Shown here piece after piece: positions 43,146 to 52,779 of a stretch of DNA of 64,000 nt (the stretch's first letter is position 1; every line of letters starts with the position of its first letter). Location: positions 808,501 through 872,500 of the forward strand of contig OY101125.1 in assembly GCA_956465555.1 (NCBI GenBank). The letters run 5' to 3'. The translations under genes were made by a program, and so were the position numbers. This DNA comes from Nitzschia sp. pyKryTriq1 (lineage: Eukaryota > Bacillariophyta > Bacillariophyceae > Bacillariales > Bacillariaceae). The notes below the pieces were generated by a model. It saw only the letters and a list, made by a program, of their open reading frames with translations, ran no database searches and was not told the DNA's origin.

Positions 43146-44600
43146 TTAAATGAATTTGACCTTCAGTCGATCCACTGGAAAGAACCCCGGTGTATATGTT
43201 TGCTCCAGGTTTTGCTTCGGATCCAGTTCCCATTCTTGTCGGACCAACGCTCTGGCAAAGAGCTTCAATTCCAAAGTTGCCAAGTACCGCCCTGGGCACT
43301 TGCGCGGGCCTTGACCAAATGATAGGGACGACGACGCCGGTGACGTCGTGGCAGACGTCGAGACGAGCTCGTTGGGGACGGGGGATCCGTCGAGTGCCGC
43401 GGCAAAGCCATATGCTACCTGCCACTTCACTGGAACGCGGTAGCCTCCTACCTCCAACTCTTCGGTAGTGGTACGCATGTTGAAGGGGGCGGGAGGAAAG
43501 GCTTCCAAAATACCCTGGACAAAGGCCTCCAATTGGTCCGAGGTGGCATTTTTTAGCTCTTCCTTGAGTTGTGGATTTTGTGACAAGACGATCCAAATCG
43601 AAACGGCAGCCGACGAGGTGGTATCGCTTCCGGCAAATACCAAAGTGAATAAATTGTCAAGAATCTCATCCTGACTGAGCGAAGCATTCGAGTCGGGGTC
43701 GCGGGCTTGCTGGAGCTTCGCCAATAATCCCGTGCCTGTACTACTTATTGCACCAGCGTCACGAGCACTTCCCATCAAGTCACTGAGCTGCTGCACTATC
43801 CGCGCACGAGCTTTCATGGCCTTGCCAGCGGTACTCCACGGAAGAAAAGTCAAGGGAGGTGCCAATAGACCTTTGGACCACATCTCCATGTCCTGAATGA
43901 GGCGAGGGGATACGTCGGTGGTGCCCAATACCACTTGTAGTATGACAGACATGAACAGGGTTCTCATGTTCCCCAACATTTCGCGAGAGTCCGTCGACGC
44001 CGCCTCTTTCTGTTCCTGGAAAAAAGAATGGATAGCTTTCGTGACAATCGGATCATAGCTTGAAATCATGGCAGGTGTCATGCTATTCATGACCAGTTTG
44101 CGAATTCTTGTGTGCGTTGGACCCGATTGGACCAACAACGAGTTGCGACCATAGAGTTTTTGGTGATGAGGCGGAAAGAAGGCATTGAGTTTCTTGGTGG
44201 CTTCTTCTTTCGCTAGTTCTTGAATCGAAGTGTTGTCCGTCACAAACACTGTAGGTGTAAATAGAAAATTAGTCTTGAAGATGGAACCAAACTGTTCCTT
44301 TCGTTTCAGTAGTTTCATGTCTCGAGGATTCAAAAGTCGCGTCGTGTCGTCAAAGAGAATATTGAGAAACCGGATTGTGGGACGACCTGGTGGAAGGGGC
44401 TTTTTATCGGTGGGTGAAGCGGATGTTGGATCGGAAACCGCCCACATGCAATTATTGTAGTCATCGGAACGGCAAGGAAAGATTCCGCTTGCGATCTTTT
44501 GCTGCACTTGGACGAGAAAACCAAAGGAGGTGGGCAATATCCAGGCAAAATATAGGATAATCACCGCATTTGACACGGAAGCTAGCCGAAGATGATTCAT
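43146..44600 (-). CDS. Cytochrome P450, CYP120/CYP26-like, with altered K-helix
   Basis: This single-exon gene encodes a 484-residue P450. The heme loop FGQGPRKCPG (Cys435) and the I-helix oxygen-activation motif FAGSDTTSSA are canonical. The sequence LYGRNSLLVQSGPTHTRIRK resembles CYP120/CYP26 (carotenoid/retinoid-type) enzymes. The K-helix ExxR is missing: the position before FPPAPFNMR reads GILE instead of ETLR-like residues. The PERF region is also atypical. The N-terminus is hydrophobic and then carries SFGFLVQ, which could be a plastid presequence. It may be a divergent enzyme or a decaying one, since the frame is open and clean. Substrate unknown. Confidence 0.86.
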   Translation of the reverse strand: MNHLRLASVSNAVIILYFAWILPTSFGFLVQVQQKIASGIFPCRSDDYNNCMWAVSDPTSASPTDKKPLPPGRPTIRFLNILFDDTTRLLNPRDMKLLKRKEQFGSIFKTNFLFTPTVFVTDNTSIQELAKEEATKKLNAFFPPHHQKLYGRNSLLVQSGPTHTRIRKLVMNSMTPAMISSYDPIVTKAIHSFFQEQKEAASTDSREMLGNMRTLFMSVILQVVLGTTDVSPRLIQDMEMWSKGLLAPPLTFLPWSTAGKAMKARARIVQQLSDLMGSARDAGAISSTGTGLLAKLQQARDPDSNASLSQDEILDNLFTLVFAGSDTTSSAAVSIWIVLSQNPQLKEELKNATSDQLEAFVQGILEAFPPAPFNMRTTTEELEVGGYRVPVKWQVAYGFAAALDGSPVPNELVSTSATTSPASSSLSFGQGPRKCPGRYLATLELKLFARALVRQEWELDPKQNLEQTYTPGFFPVDRLKVKFI

Positions 44601-44889
44601 GCTGGATTATGGTGAGGCCATCAAATCAAATAGTCTGACAAATTTGAAGTTTGTTGCTCTAGTAGTAGAGAGAGTAGAAATGTCAGAATGCGAATACTAT
44701 TACTTGATGATGATAATATGATACCGGTACATGATGATGCAACAAAACAAAGAACACAAAGGTATGAGTGAGTACTATTGTACGGTACCTGGTACTGTCG
44801 TGAATTGGATTCGCGATGTACAGAAACAGTCCCAAATGGAGACCCAATCGGATGAGTCTGCGATTCAATCGGACGGTAGTCTTGGAAGC

Positions 44890-45013
44890 GACGTTCCGGC
44901 GGAAACTATTGTTTACTATACATGAAGAACAAACAATACAATCCAACGAATGACGTTCCGGCGGAAACTATTGTTTACTATGCATGAAGAACAAACAATA
45001 CAATCCAACGAAT
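44890..45013. repeat. 62-bp tandem duplication (two copies)
   Basis: Units 44890-44951 and 44952-45013 are identical except for one visible difference (TATACATG versus TATGCATG). It sits in non-coding DNA and is likely a recent slippage duplication. Confidence 0.9.
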
Positions 45014-45262
45014 GAGATTCCCTAAACGGAGCGAAAGGCTACCATAACAAGAAAGAAGTATGTGGGATCGAGATATAGACAGTTGGGAGCGAATAGTAGT
45101 ATTACTATCTTCATTGTGGAAGATATGAATAGCTAGATTTGGCAGTTCCAAGATTGATCTGCGAAGGTAAAGATCCAGACCCAACAAGTTCAGTTATCAG
45201 AAGCAGAATAACATTGTCATAATCTCCATAGAGGCCTAGAAAAAGTCCGTAATTGCCCCAAG

Positions 45263-45270
45263 TGACGTCA
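45263..45270. promoter_or_regulatory. CRE-like palindrome TGACGTCA
   Basis: A perfect bZIP-type site lies about 650 nt from both flanking gene starts. Role inferred only. Confidence 0.35.
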
Positions 45271-45735
45271 CAGTTGAAAACACTATAATACTCCCTTTTC
45301 TACTTATACGATCCATTTTCATGCGAACATTTGCAATAAATAATTATTTCTCATTGATAATGGTTACTAACACATTTTCGTTTGCTTGAAAGGATGTACT
45401 TGGAGTTGCTGTAGACTACGGCGAACGGAAAAAAGAAAAATATGGTGGCAACGGGCTTGACGACAAAGCGGAGCACAGTGTTCGGGTCCATGCAAAACCA
45501 GTTTACAGGGAGCCAGCCAGCTATACTAGTATAACTAGCATAATACTCATCATTGTACGGGCCGGTGCTACCGATAACATCGAGATAGCAGGACGGAAGA
45601 AGGACGGACACATTTAGGCGGAGTCTGACTACGCCTAAATCCGACAACTCGGACTAGTCCAATGTCATTATTCATTCGGGGGGGGGCGGGCGGCGGTACG
45701 AGTAGGCGGGAGCGAGACAACAGTTTTTAAAAAAT

Positions 45736-45788
45736 TGTACCTGTACGTGTACAGTACTGGGTACCAGGTACCAGTACCGGTACAAGTA
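45736..45788. repeat. GTAC-rich palindromic cluster
   Basis: This run of GTAC/GGTACC/ACCGGT motifs (GGGTACCAGGTACCAGTACC) ends about 130 nt upstream of the PX/EDR2-C ATG. Confidence 0.65.
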
Positions 45789-45917
45789 GTCCCAACAAGC
45801 AAGAGAGAGATTGTGTCCTCCTCTTGCCATTATCTTTCAAACAAACCCGTGGAGTTTCGCAAGTGTGCGAGAGAAGATACTGATTGCACTGCGCTCACCA
45901 CGGATCGAAAGAGAAGA

Positions 45918-48375
45918 ATGGCGCCCAACCAAGCCGAAGAGAAGAGCCCTCTCTTGGTGGCCTTGATGGAGAAGCGCGTCAAGGCCGAAACCGTTGATAT
46001 GGATCATTTTCGAATCCGTGGGGGCATGGCGGTCGACACGGATTTTATCATCAAAGTCCAACCCAGTGGAATCAAGCCAGGTTTGATGCCAGACTTTGAG
46101 AGCTTCACTCTTTCCAAGACGTACAGCGCATTTCGAACACTAGGACAGCAGCTCAAAAAATTGGCGGACGCAGCGACGGGATCCAACGACAAACTCCCCA
46201 AGTCGGTCCAAAAACTTGCGCAGTATTGTGAAACTGTTCTGCAGCTTGTGGAGTCTCAGCGAACGCAATATCTTGGCAAGGTAAGGAAGGTTTCTTCTTT
46301 ATCGAAGAATCTTGTTCGAACGCTGTCCACAGCTTTCTGATCGCTCATCTTTCTGTCTCATTTTGGATTGCATTCATAGGTCAACTACAATTATGTCAAG
46401 GCGCTAGCCAAGAAACGTATTCACATTGTAAACGAAATCTTAGAAGCTACTTTGAGCTACTTTCCCGACGAAATCGAAAGTCATTATTTCCACAAGCAGG
46501 TTGCACAAGCTATCGAAACTTTCTTCTTGTTGGATCACTGTGTCGAAGAAGACACTCCGCCACAGGACCGCAGCGGCCACAAACGCATTCGTAGTCTGGG
46601 AAATCCATTTATCAAAGGAAACAAAGACGACATTTCGCAAGAAAGAAAACCGACCACTCAATTTTCACGTACTGCGATAGGAGAATCATTGACGGAGCCT
46701 TTGCAAGCAGTTGAGGCCGTCGGCAATGCGGTGGAGGCCGTCGGCAATGCGGTTGGACATGCTGTTGGGAATGCAGTAGAGAACGTGGGTACATTTCTCA
46801 AAGATAAACTGGGAGAACAGTCACTACCGACACCGAGAAAGGCCGCCATTTTTGTTGACACAGCTTTCCGGTCACCGGTGGTGCCATATACTCGAAAAGC
46901 TCGACGAAGTGTTATAGACCGCGACAACGATGACAAAGAACTCGAGAAAATCGGCGAAGATGCAAACTTGCTAATGGATGACGAGCGCCCCCCAACCGAG
47001 CTGGTACCCTCCTATTCGCACCCTATTCCTACCTTTGGTTCCCCCGGTAGCAAGCTCGGAGACATTTTGGAAACCAATCCCATCATCTTTACCATGATCT
47101 TCATTCTTGGGGCCAACTTTTTGAGATTCGCGGCAACATTTACTGTGACTATGGATCTGGATATCTTGCTGCTTTTGCTTTGGGCTTGCTTTTGTATTGG
47201 ATTGCATACTCCTCGACCGATGGTGGGGGGTATCGACAAATCATCAGCACCCCCGCTTCCTTTGCCCACACCGATGGCCACGCGGACACTACGGAAGCAA
47301 GATCGACATGGACGGCAACTTCTGCGTATGTCCTTCGCCTCTACACCAGACGCTGCAGCAGCTAGGGCGGGAGGTTCTGGGGACGTCTCTCATACTATGG
47401 AAGAGATTAGAGAAGAAGATGAAGAGGATCCCCTCATGGAAGTCGGACAAAGTCCACTTCCAAAGTTTCCACAAGGAGCGCCCCTGGGATCCAAACTGAA
47501 CTGCTGGTCAGAGCCCGACTTCGAGTCGTTTCATGTGCGAGGTGCCAAATATTTATCGGACAAGGTCAAGGAGGCTTCAGGGCCTTTCATCTTCCCCATT
47601 CGAGCGGTCGACTTGTTTCTGACCGACACATGCCCCGAAAATGCTGGAAGGTAAGGGGTTCAATTGGAAACATGTATGACAGAATCCGAAGCCACTAGAT
47701 TCTCACGCTGCCTTTTCTTGCCCTCTCACCAACTATTATAGCAACGCTGGCGTCCTTGGAGGTATGCTGCGGGAAAAGCCGACGTTCATCATCAACTTCC
47801 GTCTTCCATGGGGAATCTTTCTGGCGTACTTTGAAATCCCTGAACGATTCATTCCATTCGTTCGGGCAGCCCACGAGGAAGGATACGACAGTTCCTCGTT
47901 GCCACCACTTGACAATATGACGCCCAGTGATCGCTGTGTCGCTCGATTCTGCCAGTCCCCACAGTCGGAAAAGAACAAGACATTGAAGATTGTACCAGTT
48001 GTCGTAGAGGGACCATGGGTCGTGAAATCAGTAGTTGGTGGCAAACCGGCGCTCATTGGCAACAAGCTTCCTGTGAATTATCACTACTCGCCCCCTAAAG
48101 GCAAGGATGCCTTGTACTTGGAGGCTGACTTGGATATTGTCGCTTCATCTGCAGCTCGTGGTATTCTTTCCGTGACACGGACCTACACTCAAGTCTTAAC
48201 AATTGATTTGGGGTTTGTAGTACAAGGCAACAAACAGGACGAACTACCGGAGCAAATGTTGGTGGGAGCTCGGTTGCATGGTATTGATCCATTGACGGCC
48301 CCGCCCTACCCACTGAGTAGGGACATGTTAATGCATACGATTTCGGATGGCGATGACTCTGGAGAGGAGCAATAG
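45918..48375 (+). CDS. PX-like / EDR2-C (DUF1336) lipid-binding membrane protein
   Basis: Exons 45918-46280, 46380-47650 and 47742-48375 encode about 755 residues. The N-terminal ~170 residues look like a PX domain (FIIKVQ, SFTLSKTYSAFRTLGQQLKK, then helices), which binds phosphoinositides. The middle is disordered and includes an imperfect repeat (VEAVGNAVEAVGNAVGHAVG). Two hydrophobic helices follow (NPIIFTMIFILGANFLRF and LDILLLLLWACFCIGL). The C-terminal ~270 residues match the EDR2-C/DUF1336 domain (FHVRGAKYLSDKVKE, REKPTFIINFRLPWG, YFEIPE). Plant EDR2 binds lipids and regulates defence and cell death. The protein is probably a lipid sensor at an organelle membrane. Splice joins keep the frame and family motifs. 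Confidence 0.82.
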
Positions 48376-48511
48376 TTGTTGGCATATGCATCTGTGTGTT
48401 TATCGTTTCCTGTGTGTTAGGTATCACTGTAATCATCTGTATTATGCAATCTGTGAAGAATTACCGTCTTATCTACTCCTACCAGAGCTAGTCTCAAACA
48501 CACTTGGCTTT

Positions 48512-49392
48512 CTATTGAGGCCCTGCCGCAACCAATGCTATGATCGGAAGGAAAAAGGCCACCACACCCACCATGTAGGCCGGTGTGAACAAGGATCGAA
48601 TATTCTGCTGCACCGCCAAGACCACCAGATACAAGATGGCGCCATAAACGGGAACAAACCCAAGGAATCCTGACAGCTCAAACATGTGCAAGGGGTCGAG
48701 GGAGCCCTTCAAGAATTCATAGCCGTATTCATTGTTTTCACTCCATTGTCCCGAAGAAAGGCCAGCCTTGCGGTTTTGAACAATGCCATCCACCAAGCGC
48801 TCCTTTTCACTCTCTGTTAACAAGGTCAAACCGGGATTATAGATGGAAGTATCCTCGTCGGCTACATAACCTCGTTCCAATTGGATTCCCTCTGAACACG
48901 GACGACGAAGCACAAGGGTGAGAGGATGAAGGCATCGAAAAACGTTTTCCAAAAGAAAAGATCTTCCAAGATATTTCCAATCACATCACATCGCACCGGA
49001 TGGAACTCACTATAATTCACCATTCCACCGACTCCTTTTCCTTCTGTAATGATATCAGCAATATTCTCATATACCTTGAAGGTGGATTCCGCATTTCCGG
49101 AGGAATCCTTGAGTGACTGGACGGCTTCTTGAACGGTGTCACTAGCATAGTCGGAAGGTACGTAGGCCTGAGCAGGTGACGGATTCCACGAGGCGGCACC
49201 CATCAATACAGATGTCGCAAGCATCGTCGAAGCCAATGCATTGGAAGACTTTTGGACGTTCAATTTTGTTGTCGTCGTCGTTTTTCGCTGCGACATGGAT
49301 TGCGGGGTCACCAAAGCATCACTGGAGTGGAGGTGTCCCAGAAGGAGAAGAATCGACGACAGAAATGTGGCAGTAGCTATTCTTCGCCCCAT
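48512..49392 (-). CDS. Thylakoid-type membrane protein, unknown family
   Basis: Exons 49392-49011 and 48891-48512 give 253 residues; the 119-nt intron joins ..GGMVNY-KGIQLERGY. The N-terminus is a two-step targeting sequence. A signal peptide ends near SDALV, then a second hydrophobic stretch ends in NPSPAQA-YVPS, with an AxA signal for the thylakoid lumen. The mature part starts YVPSDYASDTVQEAVQSLKD, is hydrophilic, and ends in two hydrophobic helices (FLGFVPVYGAILYLVVLAV and MVGVVAFFLPIIALVAAG). This fits a lumen-facing or integral thylakoid protein, such as a photosystem subunit, but I cannot identify it. It is a convergent neighbour of the PX/EDR2-C gene. Confidence 0.75.
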
Positions 49393-49969
49393 CTTTCAAA
49401 TGCAGTTCCAGCGTGGATTGATACTCAATTTCAATGCTATGTAGGTTTGTGCTACGAGTACAGTTTGCCTTTGACGAAAGATAACACTGGACACTGGACC
49501 CGCAGTCACGTTCCATGTGGTCGAGCGTCGCGAGCTTCGAGAGGGTTGAAGCTATTGTAATCTCATCGTCATCGTGCATCTCACACAGCGTCTTTTCTTT
49601 CTGCGATCTTGGTTCTCGATAAATACGAGCATGCGTGAGACGGAGGTAGGCCAGACCACGTGAATCATCAAATCTCTTTCCAACGTCGAACTTCCACCTT
49701 GCTTCCACCTGGCTCCTGGCTCATCGAGCTCATGCCCACCACTCGCTCGCTCGCTCGAACTGATGATTCGATTCACTTGACTGGTAGAGTTCGACCCGCC
49801 CGAAAGTATTTTCCTTCTCTATTCTCTCCCTTATTATGTTCCCTACCCGTACCGGTACCACATTAGTTTAGTTGTTCACATCATTCGAAAAGTTCACAAT
49901 GAACTGGTTTTCACTGTTGCGCTGTTGGAGCTCCGTTAGTTGATCAAATAATTCTGGTGGAACATATGC
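49393..49969. other. Intergenic region between divergent genes
   Basis: This 577-nt spacer lies between the thylakoid protein (-) and PPR/GNAT (+) genes. Nothing beyond short palindromes (ACCGGTACC near 49850) was seen. Confidence 0.45.
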
Positions 49970-51544
49970 ATGTGGTGGTGGAACCCTTCTTGGATCACGA
50001 TAACTGTAGCAACCTGCACCTGCATTCTGTTCGTTCGGCACGTTCCGACTTCTTCTTCCTTCTCCTCGCACGCACAAGCACACACCAAACTTTGGACTCG
50101 GCGCATTCAATCCCAGCCTAGGAATACCACGAACGCGCTTGACGTTTTGCAGGAGATTCGAAACACTTTGACAACTGCTACTATTTCTATCGAAGAACAG
50201 GAGAAGCCCGTTATGGAAGCTCTTCGGGTCTGTGGCAGCTGCGAGAGACCTGATCTGGCTTTCAAAATCTACCAGCAATTCCCGGAGAGTGAAACTTGTC
50301 GGACCATGGCGATTTCCGTGTTAGGATCTTGTCAGCAGTTGACTCAAGCAATGGAAGTACTGAACGCTGAACCACCACCCAATATCGGAAGTTACAATGC
50401 CGCCATTGCCGCCTGTGGAAAATCCAAGGACTGGGAACAGGCACTCCAGGTGTATCAAATGACGGTGGATCGCGGAATTGTCACAACTTTGACGTGCAAT
50501 ACATTACTGACAGTGTTGGCACAACGGCGGCAGGGTACTGTGGCTCTGAAAATCTTCTCTCAAATGCCCTGCATACATGATAGATTGAGCTACCAATATG
50601 TCGTGAGTGCACTGACAAGATCAGGCATGGCGGAAAAAGCACACGAAATCTTGGAGCAGTTGAAACACAACAGCGAAACAGCCACTGTCACAGCGACGGA
50701 TGCCATGTACGACATGGTATTTGCCGCATATAGCCGGGATTCAAACTGGGATGGGGCACAACGGTTAGAACGATTGCGTAACCCAGATCATACGTCGACC
50801 GTACGCGTCGGACCAACGTTTCAACATTGGACCGGGCTGGTGAAGATTAGCAAAGGCAAGGAAACCTACTGGGAAGTTGGGACTATCAACTTGCCTGATA
50901 CTGGGAGGATCACGGTGGGGGTGCACCCGAATCGAAACGCAGCAAAAAATGGGATTCAACTACTGTTTTACGAAAATCCCGAGGGCAAGGACGACAATCC
51001 TAAACTCCGTCGGAAACTGGGATACCTCCTTATGCAAAATTCCAACAAACAAAGCTGCCTCTTGGGTATGTTCCTAAAAGGTCAGCGCCGAGGACAAGGG
51101 CTTTCCAAGGTGTGTCTAGCTTGTTGGTTTTGGTTATGCCTCAAAGCCAAGGTCACTCCCACGACTGGCATTATCAACAAGCCTTTGCTCTCGTTATTGC
51201 TACACGACAAATTCGGAATGGAACCAACCAAGGGCGGTGTGGAAATGGAATTATCTCGAGACCCGGACGATCCAGAGCAAGTGCTTTTATACGCCCCTTC
51301 CCGAAAGAATTTAGGAGGCGCTTTCTCTGCTTGGGATTGTCAGCATCAAAAGTTACGTCTCCTACAAAAGCCACCAGAACCGCGCGGACGAATGATCACA
51401 GTTCGAACTAACTTTGGAGTACCACCTGACCACCTATCAGAACTAAAAGACAGAATTCATGAGATCTTACCAGAGGATGCTATCGAGTGCCAACTCGAAA
51501 CGACAGAAGATTTTCAAAATATCTTTTTTGTTCGAAACGACTGA
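49970..51544 (+). CDS. PPR-repeat protein fused to GNAT-like domain
   Basis: This single-exon gene encodes 524 residues. It starts with a hydrophobic leader (WITITVATCTCILFVRHV). Residues ~55-280 carry pentatricopeptide-like helix pairs (NIGSYNAAIAACGKSKDWEQ, TLLTVLAQRRQGTVALKIF), usual in organelle RNA binding. The C-terminal ~220 residues show a different fold with a short QRRGQGLSKVCLACWFWLC block, similar to the acetyl-CoA-binding turn of GNAT acyltransferases. The combination suggests a modified organellar RNA factor, but I cannot prove enzyme activity. The ATG at 49970 is taken because it opens the frame and the leader. A small frame on the minus strand (49868-50278) is a shadow. Confidence 0.7.
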   Translation: MWWWNPSWITITVATCTCILFVRHVPTSSSFSSHAQAHTKLWTRRIQSQPRNTTNALDVLQEIRNTLTTATISIEEQEKPVMEALRVCGSCERPDLAFKIYQQFPESETCRTMAISVLGSCQQLTQAMEVLNAEPPPNIGSYNAAIAACGKSKDWEQALQVYQMTVDRGIVTTLTCNTLLTVLAQRRQGTVALKIFSQMPCIHDRLSYQYVVSALTRSGMAEKAHEILEQLKHNSETATVTATDAMYDMVFAAYSRDSNWDGAQRLERLRNPDHTSTVRVGPTFQHWTGLVKISKGKETYWEVGTINLPDTGRITVGVHPNRNAAKNGIQLLFYENPEGKDDNPKLRRKLGYLLMQNSNKQSCLLGMFLKGQRRGQGLSKVCLACWFWLCLKAKVTPTTGIINKPLLSLLLHDKFGMEPTKGGVEMELSRDPDDPEQVLLYAPSRKNLGGAFSAWDCQHQKLRLLQKPPEPRGRMITVRTNFGVPPDHLSELKDRIHEILPEDAIECQLETTEDFQNIFFVRND

Positions 51545-52116
51545 GAAGATCAAGAGGCGTGATATCACGCACGATCGCCCCGCAACTAGTCAAATATTTC
51601 TTTAGAAGATTGAGTCGTCTCTTAGACTACTTACTGACTGTACGAAGCTGCATGCACTGGGTCTGGAAAAGATTGCTTGTAGAGGGGTGGAATAATCTAA
51701 ACTACTGTACAGTATTCGTACACGTGACAACATGGCCTCAAATCTCACTCCCTCTCGTTCCTCAACGGACGGTAGTAGCTACCGGTACCTGGTACTGGTA
51801 CTGTACTCGGTACAGTAACATTTTGTCATTCCCTAGCCGTTGACTGATCAATCATGAGCGTGAATGAAGAAATCGAAGTGTTCGGAACGCGGCGAGAAGC
51901 ACGAACCAAAAAATAATTTTTTAACACGGGGATGGACGACGGCCAAGAGACGGCGGGATACGAAGGCGATGGTGGCGAAGCCCGAAGCCCAACGACGAAG
52001 TTGACACCCCAAAGATACGAAGAATGATTTTGTAGAGACTACGACGGACGTGGGTGCTTTCCCTTTCACGATCGTTCTCATAAAAAACATCTTACAAGTC
52101 TCGAATTCACAGAACC
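51545..52116. other. Intergenic region with GTAC cluster
   Basis: This 572-nt spacer between two + strand genes contains a GTAC cluster at about 51781-51817. No supported gene. Confidence 0.5.
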
Positions 52117-52779
52117 ATGAAATCGCATAATTCTATTTTAATCTCCCTGGTGTCTCTGCGTCTCTTCGTCGACCATGACGTCTCGGCATTTCACGTCGTC
52201 CGACTGCCACGTTCGGTTGCTCGACAACAGCCTCCACGAAAAACAACTCCCTCCGCGGTGATTTCTCAATCGACTGCTCTCCCTATGTTTGGAGGTATGT
52301 TTGGCGGAAGCAGGAGCAAGCTCGCGCTAGATGAGCCCGTGACAGTCTACTCGGCTTCGGACGACGACACCCAGGTCCAATTTGAAGGTCTCAGCGAGTA
52401 CATTTCCGAATGGGCCAACAACATGTTCACGAATGGTGGGATCAAATTGACAACCCCAGTCGTGGTGGAGCCTGTATCGTCTAAGGATGCTCGTGGTGTC
52501 CGACTGCTCTTCAGGGACACTAGCACTGGCTACAAAAGTAAAAACGAGGAAAGTGAATCAGGAAAGGCCCCCTCGAACGATGATCCCAAGAACAAGAAAA
52601 AAAGTAAAAAGATGCAAGGAGGAGTCGAGATTGTGGTAGAGAAGACTGGTGCACCAGGAGTCCAGGTTCTGGCACGTAGGTGCGAAATCGATGAGGATAC
52701 TATTGTCAAGGAAATGAGCGAGGAAACCATCCTCAGTGAGTTAAAGCAGGCAATTGATGTCTGGAAGCGTGAAAAGTAA
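52117..52779 (+). CDS. Plastid-targeted protein of unknown function
   Basis: The 220-residue product starts with a signal peptide and the cleavage motif SAFHVVRLPRS, a diatom plastid presequence. The mature part begins near LPMFGGMFGGSRSK. Its core (VQFEGLSEYISEWANNMF, GIKLTTPVVVEPVSS, GVRLLFRDTSTGY) forms strands and helices without a family I can name. A Lys/Ser-rich loop (NKKKSKKMQGGV) splits it, and the C-terminal helix (EETILSELKQAIDVWKREK) closes it. Single exon, ATG 52117. It may be a stromal protein; no catalytic motif is seen. Confidence 0.72.
   Translation: MKSHNSILISLVSLRLFVDHDVSAFHVVRLPRSVARQQPPRKTTPSAVISQSTALPMFGGMFGGSRSKLALDEPVTVYSASDDDTQVQFEGLSEYISEWANNMFTNGGIKLTTPVVVEPVSSKDARGVRLLFRDTSTGYKSKNEESESGKAPSNDDPKNKKKSKKMQGGVEIVVEKTGAPGVQVLARRCEIDEDTIVKEMSEETILSELKQAIDVWKREK

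Larger units (their letters stand above)
44601..45917. other. Divergent intergenic region with tandem duplication
   Basis: This 1.3-kb spacer lies between the 5' ends of the P450 (-) and PX/EDR2-C (+) genes. It holds a 62-nt tandem duplication (44890-45013), a TGACGTCA site (45263), GTAC motifs around 44780, a G-rich run near 45680 and a GTAC cluster at 45736-45788. A 98-codon minus-strand frame (45351-45647) is not convincing. Confidence 0.55.

Noticed and set aside
45351-45647. 98-codon minus-strand ORF in the P450/PX spacer
   Set aside because: It has one hydrophobic stretch but no motif or typical targeting, and sits in repeat-rich promoter-side DNA.
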